From JACKHO01 sp041398745 (GTDB lineage: Bacteria; Planctomycetota; Planctomycetia; Planctomycetales; Planctomycetaceae): a stretch of DNA of 64,000 nucleotides. Location of the stretch: contig JAWKUB010000002.1 in the NCBI GenBank assembly GCA_041398745.1, forward strand, positions 558,001 through 622,000, given 5' to 3'. Below, one piece after another: positions 17,726-26,168 of this stretch. A program made the position numbers and the translations under genes. The notes below the pieces were generated by a model. That model had not been told where the DNA came from. It worked only from the letters and a program-made list of their open reading frames with translations, and did not search any database. Each line of letters starts with the position of its first letter. The stretch's first letter is position 1.

Positions 17726-18313
17726 ATGTGGAACGAACGTTACTCCGGCGAAGAATACGTCTACGGAACTAATCCAAGCTCCTTCCTTGAGGAGCATGCA
17801 CACATGTTGGAGGGGCCCGTGCTGTCGTTGGCCGAGGGCGAGGGGCGTAACGCTGTGTATCTCGCAACGCTTGGACTGAACGTATTGGGCGTCGACTCGT
17901 CAGACGTCGGATTAGCCAAAGCCCAACAACTCGCCAAAGCGCGCAACGTTGAAATTGAAACCGAGGTTGCCGACCTGGCGACGTTTGAGCCTCGCGCCAA
18001 CCATTATGGCGCCGTCGTTTCCATTTGGGCTCACATGCCCACCGCAATGAGGACGCGCCTCTGTCCTCTCATTGAGCAATGCCTGAAACCCGGCGGACTT
18101 GTCCTGCTGGAAGCGTATTCAGAAAACCAGTTGAAGTACGGCACTGGCGGTCCCAAAGACCGCGACATGCTGATGACCCGTGAAAAGGTCACAGAGGCGT
18201 TTCCGAATCTCGAAGCTGTGCTGCTGATTGAAGCGGAACGGGAAATTCTTGAAGGGAAATTCCACAACGGACTCTCATCCGTGATTCATTACATCGGGCG
18301 CAGGCCCATATGA
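17726..18313 (+). CDS. Class I SAM-dependent methyltransferase (TehB-like)
   Basis: 195 residues. It begins WNERYSGEEYVYGTNPSSFL, typical of TehB/UbiE-like small methyltransferases. SAM-binding motif I is the variant LSLAEGEGRNAVYLA (about residues 32-46) and VLGVDSSDVGLAKA follows as motif II. Members methylate small molecules or metalloid oxyanions such as tellurite; the substrate here is not deducible. The gene is convergent with the outer-membrane barrel gene, with 7 bases between stops. Confidence 0.85.
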   Translation: MWNERYSGEEYVYGTNPSSFLEEHAHMLEGPVLSLAEGEGRNAVYLATLGLNVLGVDSSDVGLAKAQQLAKARNVEIETEVADLATFEPRANHYGAVVSIWAHMPTAMRTRLCPLIEQCLKPGGLVLLEAYSENQLKYGTGGPKDRDMLMTREKVTEAFPNLEAVLLIEAEREILEGKFHNGLSSVIHYIGRRPI

Positions 18314-18320
18314 CGCAAAC

Positions 18321-20087
18321 CTAGAATTTGGCCAGAAACTCAATTCGCGTGCCAGGAATCCAGGCTTGGCTTTCCTGTTTCGAAATGAATCCGTCGACGA
18401 GCACGAGCCAGTGTTGATTCAGTGCTCGTTGGAAGCGTGAGCCCATCGCGAAGGCGGCGTCTCCGCCGTTCGTCGGTTCGCGACCGCCAATTTCGAAAAT
18501 GACCTGCTGCTTCGTGTCGTTGAAGAAGAGTTGGTAGCCCAGGCTTCCGCCCGCAACGTCGCTGGCTTGATTACTTAACGGTGCTCCGAATTGGCCGAGC
18601 CCCGCCGCAGAAAACAGAATTCCTGTCTGGCCGAGCGGACCACCTCCCAGAGTGCCACGCATGGGGGACGTGAATTGATCAATCGCCCAGAAGCCGTTGA
18701 GGTAGACCAAATCGTGTGTGTGGTGCGGTGTCCAGGAAGTTTGGCCGAACAGCAAAACTCCGCGACCCGAGGCAGTGGTCTCCATGTCCGTTGGAATCGA
18801 ACCCAGCACGTGGAATGACGTATTGTAGGTGTTCTCGTAGCCGTGAATCCGTTGAATGGCGCTTAACCCAAATGCAAAAAGGCTGCCGAGCCCAGAGTCT
18901 GAAGAAACGTAAGCAATGTCCGCGTTGACGGTGCTGAAACGGAAGTCGCTTTCCGTGAATAGACCGAACATCTGGGCGTTAGGATCATCCTGGTTGTTGT
19001 TCCGATTAATTTCGTCCCAGGCATAAACGCCCGTCATCCGGAGATTGAGGTTCCCCATTCCCGAAACGGTATTCCGTGTGACGGTCAGTGCGTCGACCCG
19101 ATCTTCATTGATGAGCAAACCTTGCTGGAACAGCATAGGCTGACGTCCCACAGAGAATCCAAGATCCAGTTGCATGGTGTCGAAAGGATCAAGGTTGGGG
19201 AAAATCTCACCAAAGTCTCCTTCGAAGAACAGGGTTTGTACCTCGGCGTTCGTCCCGTCGGTCGTAGAACCGTCATGCAGGTCGACGGAGGAGAAGCGAC
19301 GCGACGAGGCGAGTTCTTCGTCAAAGGGACGCAGGCCAAACAGAATTCGTTCGGTTCCCGATAAATTCACTTGCCCGAACAAGTCAAGCCGATGCGTTAT
19401 TTCGGACACATCGCGGCCCGTCGGTCTCCGCAAGTAGTTGTATCCGGCCCGGTACGTGCCGAAGACCCAAATCGAGGGACGCCACACGGCGCCCGTTGGC
19501 ATGGTGACGCCCTGACTCAGGAAACCAGAATCGAGGAAAGCTTCATTCGTTTCCAGCAGCAGGTCGGGACGTCCAGGAATGGTTTGAATTCCAATAGAAT
19601 GCCATTCCAGCTCAGTGTGCGGCTTGTCATGTTCGGACCAGGTAACCCGCTCGGTGAAGAATCCGAGCGGTTCCACCGGCAGCGATAACGCTTCGATGGC
19701 TGCTTCCGACCAATGCGCGAACCAGGGAGCCTCTTCTTCACCAATACCTTCCACATACGGAACTCGGTCGGCAAACAGCGGCACGCCGGAAGAATCATTC
19801 GCATCCACCTCGTCTCTCAGAAACAGTGGATGTTCTTCCTCGTCGCCCGAAACAAAAGTCGGTGAGGGTGGAACGACCAGTCCGGAAGTTGTCCCCGGCG
19901 TTGGTTCGTCCGCAGAATCGGGAAGATTCGGAGTGGCTGCTTCGAACTGATCGCGCAGTCGGACAATGCCGACATCAGGATCCAGCGGTGACGGTTCTTC
20001 AGCCGTACAAAGCGTGCAGGTCATCGCGACGCATGTCAGCGTACGAATGATAAGAGTCAGCGAATTGTTCCGCACAGACAAATGCAC
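18321..20087 (-). CDS. Outer-membrane beta-barrel protein linked to multiheme cytochromes
   Basis: 588 residues from a GTG, with a signal sequence (about 1-29), an acidic proline-rich linker (35-110) and then amphipathic strands to the end. The last residues are EFLAKF, ending in phenylalanine as outer-membrane barrels do. Alternating strand patterns (RPSIWVFGTYRAGYNYL, MQLDLGFSVGRQPML, NLNLRMTGVYAWDEI) support a 16- to 22-strand barrel. It starts 57 bases after the stop of the 5-heme cytochrome on the same strand, so the two are probably one transcript. This resembles porin-cytochrome arrangements, but no homology to known conduits can be claimed from reading alone. Confidence 0.7.
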   Translation of the reverse strand: MHLSVRNNSLTLIIRTLTCVAMTCTLCTAEEPSPLDPDVGIVRLRDQFEAATPNLPDSADEPTPGTTSGLVVPPSPTFVSGDEEEHPLFLRDEVDANDSSGVPLFADRVPYVEGIGEEEAPWFAHWSEAAIEALSLPVEPLGFFTERVTWSEHDKPHTELEWHSIGIQTIPGRPDLLLETNEAFLDSGFLSQGVTMPTGAVWRPSIWVFGTYRAGYNYLRRPTGRDVSEITHRLDLFGQVNLSGTERILFGLRPFDEELASSRRFSSVDLHDGSTTDGTNAEVQTLFFEGDFGEIFPNLDPFDTMQLDLGFSVGRQPMLFQQGLLINEDRVDALTVTRNTVSGMGNLNLRMTGVYAWDEINRNNNQDDPNAQMFGLFTESDFRFSTVNADIAYVSSDSGLGSLFAFGLSAIQRIHGYENTYNTSFHVLGSIPTDMETTASGRGVLLFGQTSWTPHHTHDLVYLNGFWAIDQFTSPMRGTLGGGPLGQTGILFSAAGLGQFGAPLSNQASDVAGGSLGYQLFFNDTKQQVIFEIGGREPTNGGDAAFAMGSRFQRALNQHWLVLVDGFISKQESQAWIPGTRIEFLAKF

Positions 20088-20144
20088 TGGGGTTTCACAA
20101 TTGAGGATGGAGCTTGATTGAGAATCTTCTGTGATGGCAAAACG

Positions 20145-21965
20145 CTAGTTGGAGTCGTCTACGCAAATCGTCTTCTGGTACAGAATCATGTGACCATCAA
20201 CAACGGCGTCGGCGACTTCTTTGGGACTCATGCAGTAGTCGAATCCGACGCTTGAAATCTCGTGAATCAAATTGACTGGAACCATTCCCGCAATGAGTTG
20301 TGCACGGATAGTAAACGGGCCACAGCCATGATTGACGTGATACTTCACGGTCTGACTGCCGTGGACTTCCAGATTCTGTTTGTGCTTCCGCGCACCAACG
20401 GGGCGACCCAGAACAGTGAAGGGACGCGTCTCTGGCCTGATGTAGGGGAGCGGGTCGAGCGAATAAGGAATGTTGAGGACTTGCTCACGCTCGCCGCCGC
20501 GGACATTTCGTGTCACGAAGCGGGACTGCAGTGAGAAGAGTTGTTTATCGATGGGAATTTCACCGTTGTGAACGTACAGCGAATGGCTGTCCCGCAAATC
20601 GCCATTCGGGTCAAGGTCGCCGGACTGAAAAACAAGTTTGCCACGTCCATCCCAAACTTGAACTCTCAGATAGACCAGTCGTTCGGCATCAAATCCTGTG
20701 GGAACGCCATGCCCCTCGGTAATGTTCGACACTGGCATTTGAAACTTCAGGCAGCCGTCTTGCGCCGCCGTGACTTCAATGTCACCCAAGTGATAGCCCG
20801 CGCGGAGAAGATGATATCGCTGGATGTCCGCTTCAAAGAGCAGTTTCTTCTGGTCGACCAGAATCTTGCGAGCCTTCTTCCGCCTCGTGGGATCTTGCCA
20901 CGCGGGAGGAAACATGGAAATGTCCAGCTCCTGACTCTCGAATTGATCACTGCCCCATCCCGCGTTGTCATTGAACTGCAGCCATTCCCGCATAGTGGCC
21001 AGCCCATCGGCATCCGGCGGAGCACATTCTTCACGAATGGCTTCCATGTTATGCGGAAAAATCCCGGGATGCACAATGGAATAGTCCGGTCCAACCATCA
21101 TGTGGTTGGTGTGTTTGCGAGTCGGTGTGGGGCGAGTTCCAACAATTGCAGCCGGAGCAACGCTGTAACCCTTCGGTTGACCCGGAACCGCACCCATGTG
21201 GCAGTCCTGACAACTCTGGCCGCATGAAGCCGCCGGGGAGTGCTTGAACTCGCTGAATGCATCTTCCAGTCGGAATCCGTTCGGCGCAAACACGTCGTGA
21301 CAGGTTCCACAAAATCCTGAGGTCGTGAGCTGGAAGAACCGAACGGATTGACGGTGGATTTCACGTCCCGGGAGATTCGATCCCGCCGCCGACTTGAGCG
21401 CGCCATACTTGTCCATGTCGGCCAGCACTTGTTGCAGAATTTCACTTCCCCGCGGTCCGGACACAGGCTGCGTAATGTCACCCGGCGTTATGGCTTGGCG
21501 ACCGGCCCCTTTCCCCCACGCCTGATTAATGCGATGGCAGGTCACACAAGTAACGCCTTCACGCGAAGTCGGGTGCCGCTGCAAATTGCTGATGTTAATG
21601 GGCTCTTTCTTCGCCATCCCAACCGGCGTATGGCAACGAATGCAGAAATCGCCCAATGTGCCGTTCGTCTGCTCAATGAGCTTGCTCGACATGGCATTGA
21701 AGACAGGACTCAACTGCGCGTACGCGTGAGGCGACACGGACCATTCACGGAAATGCTGCGGATGGCACTGGCCGCACGCCTTGGCCGAGGGAAAAGGATC
21801 GCAAGCGAGCAGCTGGGCGTGTGTGAGATCGACCGATTCCTGCAGCGCCGCCTCCAGACGCGCCTGCTCAGATTCTTCCTGGCCGAATGCTGAAACAGGA
21901 GACAGCGACACGGTCAGCAGGCAGACCAAGGCGACGTTTCGCCAGATTGTCGCGATCATGCTCAT
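20145..21965 (-). CDS. Secreted pentaheme c-type cytochrome (cytochrome c554-like N-terminal part)
   Basis: 606 residues from ATG 21963-21965, giving a clear signal peptide (about residues 7-27, ending AFGQ). Five CXXCH motifs are seen: CGQCH, CIRCH, CVTCH, CGTCH and CQDCH, all within the first 260 residues. The KACGQCHPQHFREWSVSPHA block matches the cytochrome c554 type. The remaining 340 residues lack heme motifs and end in a beta-rich domain (for example DGCLKFQMPVSNITEGHGVP). The protein is expected in the periplasm or on the outer surface. It leads the leftward operon with the outer-membrane barrel and is divergent from the reductase operon. Confidence 0.88.
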   Translation of the reverse strand: MSMIATIWRNVALVCLLTVSLSPVSAFGQEESEQARLEAALQESVDLTHAQLLACDPFPSAKACGQCHPQHFREWSVSPHAYAQLSPVFNAMSSKLIEQTNGTLGDFCIRCHTPVGMAKKEPINISNLQRHPTSREGVTCVTCHRINQAWGKGAGRQAITPGDITQPVSGPRGSEILQQVLADMDKYGALKSAAGSNLPGREIHRQSVRFFQLTTSGFCGTCHDVFAPNGFRLEDAFSEFKHSPAASCGQSCQDCHMGAVPGQPKGYSVAPAAIVGTRPTPTRKHTNHMMVGPDYSIVHPGIFPHNMEAIREECAPPDADGLATMREWLQFNDNAGWGSDQFESQELDISMFPPAWQDPTRRKKARKILVDQKKLLFEADIQRYHLLRAGYHLGDIEVTAAQDGCLKFQMPVSNITEGHGVPTGFDAERLVYLRVQVWDGRGKLVFQSGDLDPNGDLRDSHSLYVHNGEIPIDKQLFSLQSRFVTRNVRGGEREQVLNIPYSLDPLPYIRPETRPFTVLGRPVGARKHKQNLEVHGSQTVKYHVNHGCGPFTIRAQLIAGMVPVNLIHEISSVGFDYCMSPKEVADAVVDGHMILYQKTICVDDSN

Positions 21966-22073
21966 GAAACATTCCAAAAGGACGGACTCTTCCTCATCAA
22001 GCCATTTGAGGCAGAAGGAATTCTCAAATCGCTGACGAGATAGAAAGGTTGGGTAGTAGTTAACACCAATCCC

Positions 22074-22337
22074 ATGCCGTTCGAGTCCGTACAATCGGTT
22101 CCTTCGGAAGCACTCCCAGAATCACTTGAGGCGGAATCTGCCGAACAATCGGAAACGTCGGAACATCGTCGCCCGAGTACCGTTTGGGAAATGTGTCCAA
22201 CCGAAAGAAGCCTGTATTGGGTCGTCGGCGCCAGTACGCGGAAAGAAGCCGTCGCCCGGCTGGAATCGCCCAATTTCGGACGGCTGTGGCACGAAGTGGA
22301 AAGTGCGTGGACGTGGCGCAAATACGGAGCCCAATGA
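22074..22337 (+). CDS. Small protein of unknown function at the head of the redox operon (tentative)
   Basis: 87 residues, acidic N-terminal half and aromatic C-terminal half (VWEMCPTERSLYWVV, FGRLWHEVESAWTWRKYG). No family recognised and no strong ribosome-binding site. Support is positional: its TGA overlaps the ATG of the next small ORF (ATGA at 22334-22337), and that ORF overlaps the reductase start, forming a chain of coupled frames. It may be a regulator or an assembly factor; function not assigned. Confidence 0.4.
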   Translation: MPFESVQSVPSEALPESLEAESAEQSETSEHRRPSTVWEMCPTERSLYWVVGASTRKEAVARLESPNFGRLWHEVESAWTWRKYGAQ

Positions 22338-22513
22338 CGATGTTTTACAACAAAAAATTGGGTTTCCGCAGCTTTCCTGAATCTTCCATTGAATGGTTCA
22401 AAATGAAGAAGTGGCCCGTTGATCCCGGAGAAAAAACGACGTTGAACCTGTATGGCCTGATCAATTCACGATGGACTCATTCGGAGAATGTCAGATGCAA
22501 CTGGTTGGACTAA
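22334..22513 (+). CDS. 59-residue basic small protein overlapping the reductase start (tentative)
   Basis: Begins MTMFYNKKLGFRSFPESS and contains many aromatic and basic residues (Trp, Lys), with no signal peptide. It starts on an ATGA overlap with the preceding ORF and ends 19 bases inside the reductase gene, an arrangement typical of translational coupling. Not recognised; could be spurious. Confidence 0.35.
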   Translation: MTMFYNKKLGFRSFPESSIEWFKMKKWPVDPGEKTTLNLYGLINSRWTHSENVRCNWLD

Positions 22514-23721
22514 TACTGGGACTGACAGCACTGGCTCGCATTTCACAACTCGTCTACGAGTACTACTCGCGAAGTTGGGAAAGCCGCTTACCAGCGATCG
22601 ACATCGGGCAGGCCGCGGCTGTTGCAGAAGAAACTTCGACTGCAACGAAACTCCTCAAACTGAGCTCGACTGCATGGGCTGGTTTTCGCCGATTTGTCGT
22701 CGCCGCCAAAATCCGAGAGTCAGCAGATGTGGTTACGTTCCACCTCGTCCCACAAGATGGGAAGCCACTGCCAGCGTTTCGTCCCGGGCAGTATGTCATG
22801 CTCGGGCTGAAAATCCCTGGCCAGAAGAGAACCATCCGGCGATGCTATTCCCTGTCATCGGGACCCAGTACCGAGTGCTATCAGGTCACCGTGAAGCAGG
22901 TTCCTGAAGGCATTGCTTCGACCCATTTGCATGACCAAGTCGACGTCGGAACAACGCTGAACGTTGCGGCTCCGGCGGGATCGTTCCATCTCAAGGAAGA
23001 CTCCAGCAAACCGCTGGTCATGATTTCCGGCGGCATTGGCATCACACCGTTCTTGAGCATGCTGGAAGTCGCAACGAAACAACCAGAGCGCCGTGTGATA
23101 TTCGTTCACTCGGTTCGTAATGGTCGTGAACACATCCGTAAGGAAGAACTGCAGGAACTGGCGGACACGTTCCACCAAATTCGCATCATTACGATTTACA
23201 CCGCCCCCGATGACTGTGACATCCTGGGTATCGACTATCACGGGTCGGAACGGATTACCGTGGACTCACTCGTGCGTCTGTTAGGTTCGCTCGACGCAGA
23301 ATTCTACTTGTGTGGATCGGCGGCAATGACGAAGTCACTGTCGGCTCAGTTGAAGGGCTGGGGAGTTCCCGACGATTCCATACAGTCCGAAGGCTTCGGC
23401 GGTGCAACCTCTGTTCCCGCAACGCCACAACCAGTCCCGGCAACAACGGTTGTCAGCAGTCCAGCGGCGGCCAAGGTGACCTTTCAACAGTCACACAAGA
23501 CGGTGTCCTGGGATCCTGGCATGGAAACCATTCTCGAACTTGCGGAATCGCACGGCGTGCCCATTAACTCCGTCTGCCGTTCCGGCGACTGCGGTGCCTG
23601 TCGAATTGGAATCCTCGCGGGATGCGTGCAATACAAGGACTCTTGCGGCGAGAGTTGCGAGGAAGGTTCCTGTTTGCCGTGTCTCGCGAAGCCCGCTGGT
23701 GATCTTGTTCTGAATGCGTAA
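22495..23721 (+). CDS. Membrane-anchored FAD/NAD(P)H reductase with C-terminal [2Fe-2S] ferredoxin domain
   Basis: 408 residues. Start chosen at ATG 22495 because GGAG (22483-22486) lies 8 bases before it. One N-terminal helix (about 1-20) anchors it. The FAD domain contains FRPGQYVML and RRCYSLSS (RxYS flavin motif), and the NAD domain starts at LVMISGGIGITPFLSML and ends with FYLCGSAAMTKS. A linker of about 50 residues leads to a plant-type ferredoxin with CRSGDCGAC and a fourth Cys in SCLPC. It resembles Hcr/flavohemoprotein-type reductases and would pass electrons from NAD(P)H to a partner, here probably the cytochrome/ferredoxin system encoded downstream. Confidence 0.9.
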   Translation: MQLVGLILGLTALARISQLVYEYYSRSWESRLPAIDIGQAAAVAEETSTATKLLKLSSTAWAGFRRFVVAAKIRESADVVTFHLVPQDGKPLPAFRPGQYVMLGLKIPGQKRTIRRCYSLSSGPSTECYQVTVKQVPEGIASTHLHDQVDVGTTLNVAAPAGSFHLKEDSSKPLVMISGGIGITPFLSMLEVATKQPERRVIFVHSVRNGREHIRKEELQELADTFHQIRIITIYTAPDDCDILGIDYHGSERITVDSLVRLLGSLDAEFYLCGSAAMTKSLSAQLKGWGVPDDSIQSEGFGGATSVPATPQPVPATTVVSSPAAAKVTFQQSHKTVSWDPGMETILELAESHGVPINSVCRSGDCGACRIGILAGCVQYKDSCGESCEEGSCLPCLAKPAGDLVLNA

Positions 23722-23787
23722 CCCCGGTAGTTTTCGGTCTGTTCTTATTTCAACGTCCTGGAGCCTTTAGAACCACCGGGGACTACC

Positions 23788-24936
23788 GTGTCTGTGACTT
23801 TACGACCATCGCAGGGGACACTCTACGGACTGACTGTCGTGTGCTCGCTCATACTTTCCGTCGTGACTGCCTCAGCTCAGGAGGACCAATCCAGCTCGGT
23901 GGCAAACGCAGAACAACTGCGGACGGTCGGAGTGCATGGCGGAGATTGCAAGAAATGTCACCCCTCGGAAGTGTCGGCCTGGATGAAGTCGACACACTTT
24001 CAGACGGCTGATTTGCGACTGCGTAACTTTGCTGAGAATTCAAAGAAGTACGCGACCGCATTAGGGATCAAACAACAGGACATGCTGACCACGGCCGCCT
24101 GTGCAAACTGTCATGGTACGCAGGTCGTGCGAAATGGCGAAATTGAAGTGGTATCCGGAGTGTCGTGTGAGAAATGTCATGGGGGAGCGGGCGGTGATGC
24201 GGGTTGGTTGAACCGACATCAGTCCTACCACTCCCAGATGGTTATTCCCCGCCAGCAGGAGACCTCAGAGCATCGTGAGGCAAGGACTGCTGACTGCGAA
24301 TCTGCTGGCATGGTGCGATCTGAGAATCTCCGCGGACTTGCGCTGGCCTGCTTCAAATGTCACCTTGTCGACAATGAAGAGCTGGTTGCCGCCGGACACA
24401 AAATGGCAAGTGCGTTTGAATTCGTCTCCTGGTCCGAAGGGGAAGTGCGACACAACTTCCTGGTGAATCGTCAGGTCAATGCTCCTCAGCCGAGCCTCTG
24501 GCTGGAACAGTCGGGGAGTACGGTAGAGAACCGTCGCCGACTCAAGTTTGTCGTCGGCACGCTGGCTCAACTGGAAACTGGGCTCAGGGCGCGTGCCAAA
24601 ATGAAGAACCCAGTACTCATTCCTCAACTCGGCGGAATGATCGCCGCCGGGAATGGAAAGTTGCTGCAAATTAATGGTGTCGCTCCGACAGACGAAATCA
24701 CGCAGGTAACGGCTTTGATTAACCCCATGCTCGGGACCTTGTTTGCTCCCTTGCCGACTGATGAAGAAACCTATCAAAAGGCCGCTGATCAAATTGCCGA
24801 GCTGACTCAAAAGTTCATCGAGCAACACGACGGCAGCAAGCTCAATGGGCTGGATGCGCTATTGGGAGCCGTAGAGCCACATTTTTCGCAACAGTTCAAA
24901 GACAGATACATCCCACCCAAAGAACCGGAAGAATAG
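23788..24936 (+). CDS. Periplasmic tetraheme cytochrome c (c554-like), copy 1
   Basis: 382 residues from GTG 23788, preceded by GGGGA at 23778-23782. Signal peptide to about residue 30. Four CXXCH motifs: CKKCH, CANCH, CEKCH and CFKCH, with extra histidines nearby (THFQTA, HKMASAFEF) that can serve as distal heme ligands. The pattern GDCKKCHPSEVSAWMKSTHF is cytochrome c554-like. The C-terminal 170 residues are heme-free and helical. It has a tandem paralogue immediately downstream (25006-26145) with the same layout, and sits between the reductase and the ferredoxin-fusion gene. Confidence 0.9.
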   Translation: MSVTLRPSQGTLYGLTVVCSLILSVVTASAQEDQSSSVANAEQLRTVGVHGGDCKKCHPSEVSAWMKSTHFQTADLRLRNFAENSKKYATALGIKQQDMLTTAACANCHGTQVVRNGEIEVVSGVSCEKCHGGAGGDAGWLNRHQSYHSQMVIPRQQETSEHREARTADCESAGMVRSENLRGLALACFKCHLVDNEELVAAGHKMASAFEFVSWSEGEVRHNFLVNRQVNAPQPSLWLEQSGSTVENRRRLKFVVGTLAQLETGLRARAKMKNPVLIPQLGGMIAAGNGKLLQINGVAPTDEITQVTALINPMLGTLFAPLPTDEETYQKAADQIAELTQKFIEQHDGSKLNGLDALLGAVEPHFSQQFKDRYIPPKEPEE

Positions 24937-25005
24937 TGTTACGAAGTTGGCGGAGCATATCCGCTTGTCGCGCCAACTGCTGAACAGCAACTGGAGGAAC
25001 TTGAG

Positions 25006-26145
25006 ATGCCCGAACCGCAATGCACATTACCTTTCGCTCGAGTCACTTCAGGTTGGATTCCCCTGGCGAGTTGTTCGCTCCTGCTGTTCGTCATTCCGGC
25101 GAAGGCAGATGATGGCATGGCGAAAATTGAATCTGTCGTGGGGACCGAGCAGGCCAAGTGCCAGCAATGCCATCCTTCCGAGGTGGCTCACTGGCAAAAG
25201 ACATCACACTTCCGCTCGCTCGCGCGACTGGAGTACTCCGGGAATTCCAAGAAGTACGCAGACGCACTCGGCATTTCCGCTGACACACTGAAAACTACGT
25301 CGATTTGCTCTGATTGTCACGGGACGAAAGCAGTTGTCGATTCGGCCCCGCAGGTGATTTCGGGAGTCTCATGTGAGTCTTGCCACGGCGGCGCGAAAGG
25401 GTGGCTGAAGTCGCACGGTGAATACGCAGATGGTCAAACGTTTTCCACGTTGGCGGCTCTGCGTGTGGCTCGCAAGGAAGAAACCGAGGGCCATCGTGTG
25501 GCTCGTCTGGCGTCAACCAAGGCAGCAGGCATGATTCGGCCCGACATGCTGCACGAACTGGCCACGAACTGCCTGAGTTGTCACGTCGTCAACAACGAAA
25601 AACTCATTCTGGCTGGCCACAAGGCGTCGAGTGCGTTTGAACTGACGTCTTGGCTGAATGGAGAAGTTCGTCACAATTTCTTCATGGACGCCAACCAGAA
25701 TGCAGAGGCCCCCAGCCTGTGGAGCGACGTGCACGGTGCCACCGCCCAGCAGCGAAATCGGATGAAGTTCACCGTCGGAACATTTGTGGAACTGGAAACC
25801 GCTTTGAAACGGCGGGCCAAGGCAACAAACCCCACCTACATCGCACAAATCGGGGGAGTCGTCGCCGCAAGTAATGGTCGACTCACTCAGACAAATGCGT
25901 TGTCGATGACGCCGCAAACGCAGTCGGCCACGGCAGTCGTGCCGCCGCTCTTCGCAACTCTGTTTGCCCCCATGCCGAATGACGACGCGACATATTCCGC
26001 TGCGGCTGCCAAAATCGAAGAGTTGACGACAGAGTTCATCAAACAGCATGACGGCACGAAACTGCAGGGGCTCGATGCACTCATCAATGGTGTTCCGCCA
26101 CATTATTCACAACAATTCAAAGAGCAGCAATTAATTAAGAACTGA
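25006..26145 (+). CDS. Periplasmic tetraheme cytochrome c (c554-like), copy 2
   Basis: 379 residues. ATG 25006 has a good ribosome-binding site, GGAGG at 24993-24997. Signal peptide to about residue 35 (ending PAKA). Heme motifs are CQQCH, CSDCH, CESCH and CLSCH, spaced as in the upstream copy. Shared blocks include CHPSEV, NSKKYADALGI, GVSCESCHGGA, HKASSAFELTSW and a common C-terminal HDGTKLQGLDAL/HYSQQFKE. The two arose by tandem duplication but have diverged considerably, so they probably have distinct partners. Confidence 0.9.
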   Translation: MPEPQCTLPFARVTSGWIPLASCSLLLFVIPAKADDGMAKIESVVGTEQAKCQQCHPSEVAHWQKTSHFRSLARLEYSGNSKKYADALGISADTLKTTSICSDCHGTKAVVDSAPQVISGVSCESCHGGAKGWLKSHGEYADGQTFSTLAALRVARKEETEGHRVARLASTKAAGMIRPDMLHELATNCLSCHVVNNEKLILAGHKASSAFELTSWLNGEVRHNFFMDANQNAEAPSLWSDVHGATAQQRNRMKFTVGTFVELETALKRRAKATNPTYIAQIGGVVAASNGRLTQTNALSMTPQTQSATAVVPPLFATLFAPMPNDDATYSAAAAKIEELTTEFIKQHDGTKLQGLDALINGVPPHYSQQFKEQQLIKN

Positions 26146-26168
26146 CGTCGCCACCTTGGTCTGACAAC

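Noticed and set aside
17406..17879. 157-codon frame upstream of and overlapping the SAM methyltransferase
   Set aside because: It is in a different frame from the real methyltransferase and shows no domain.
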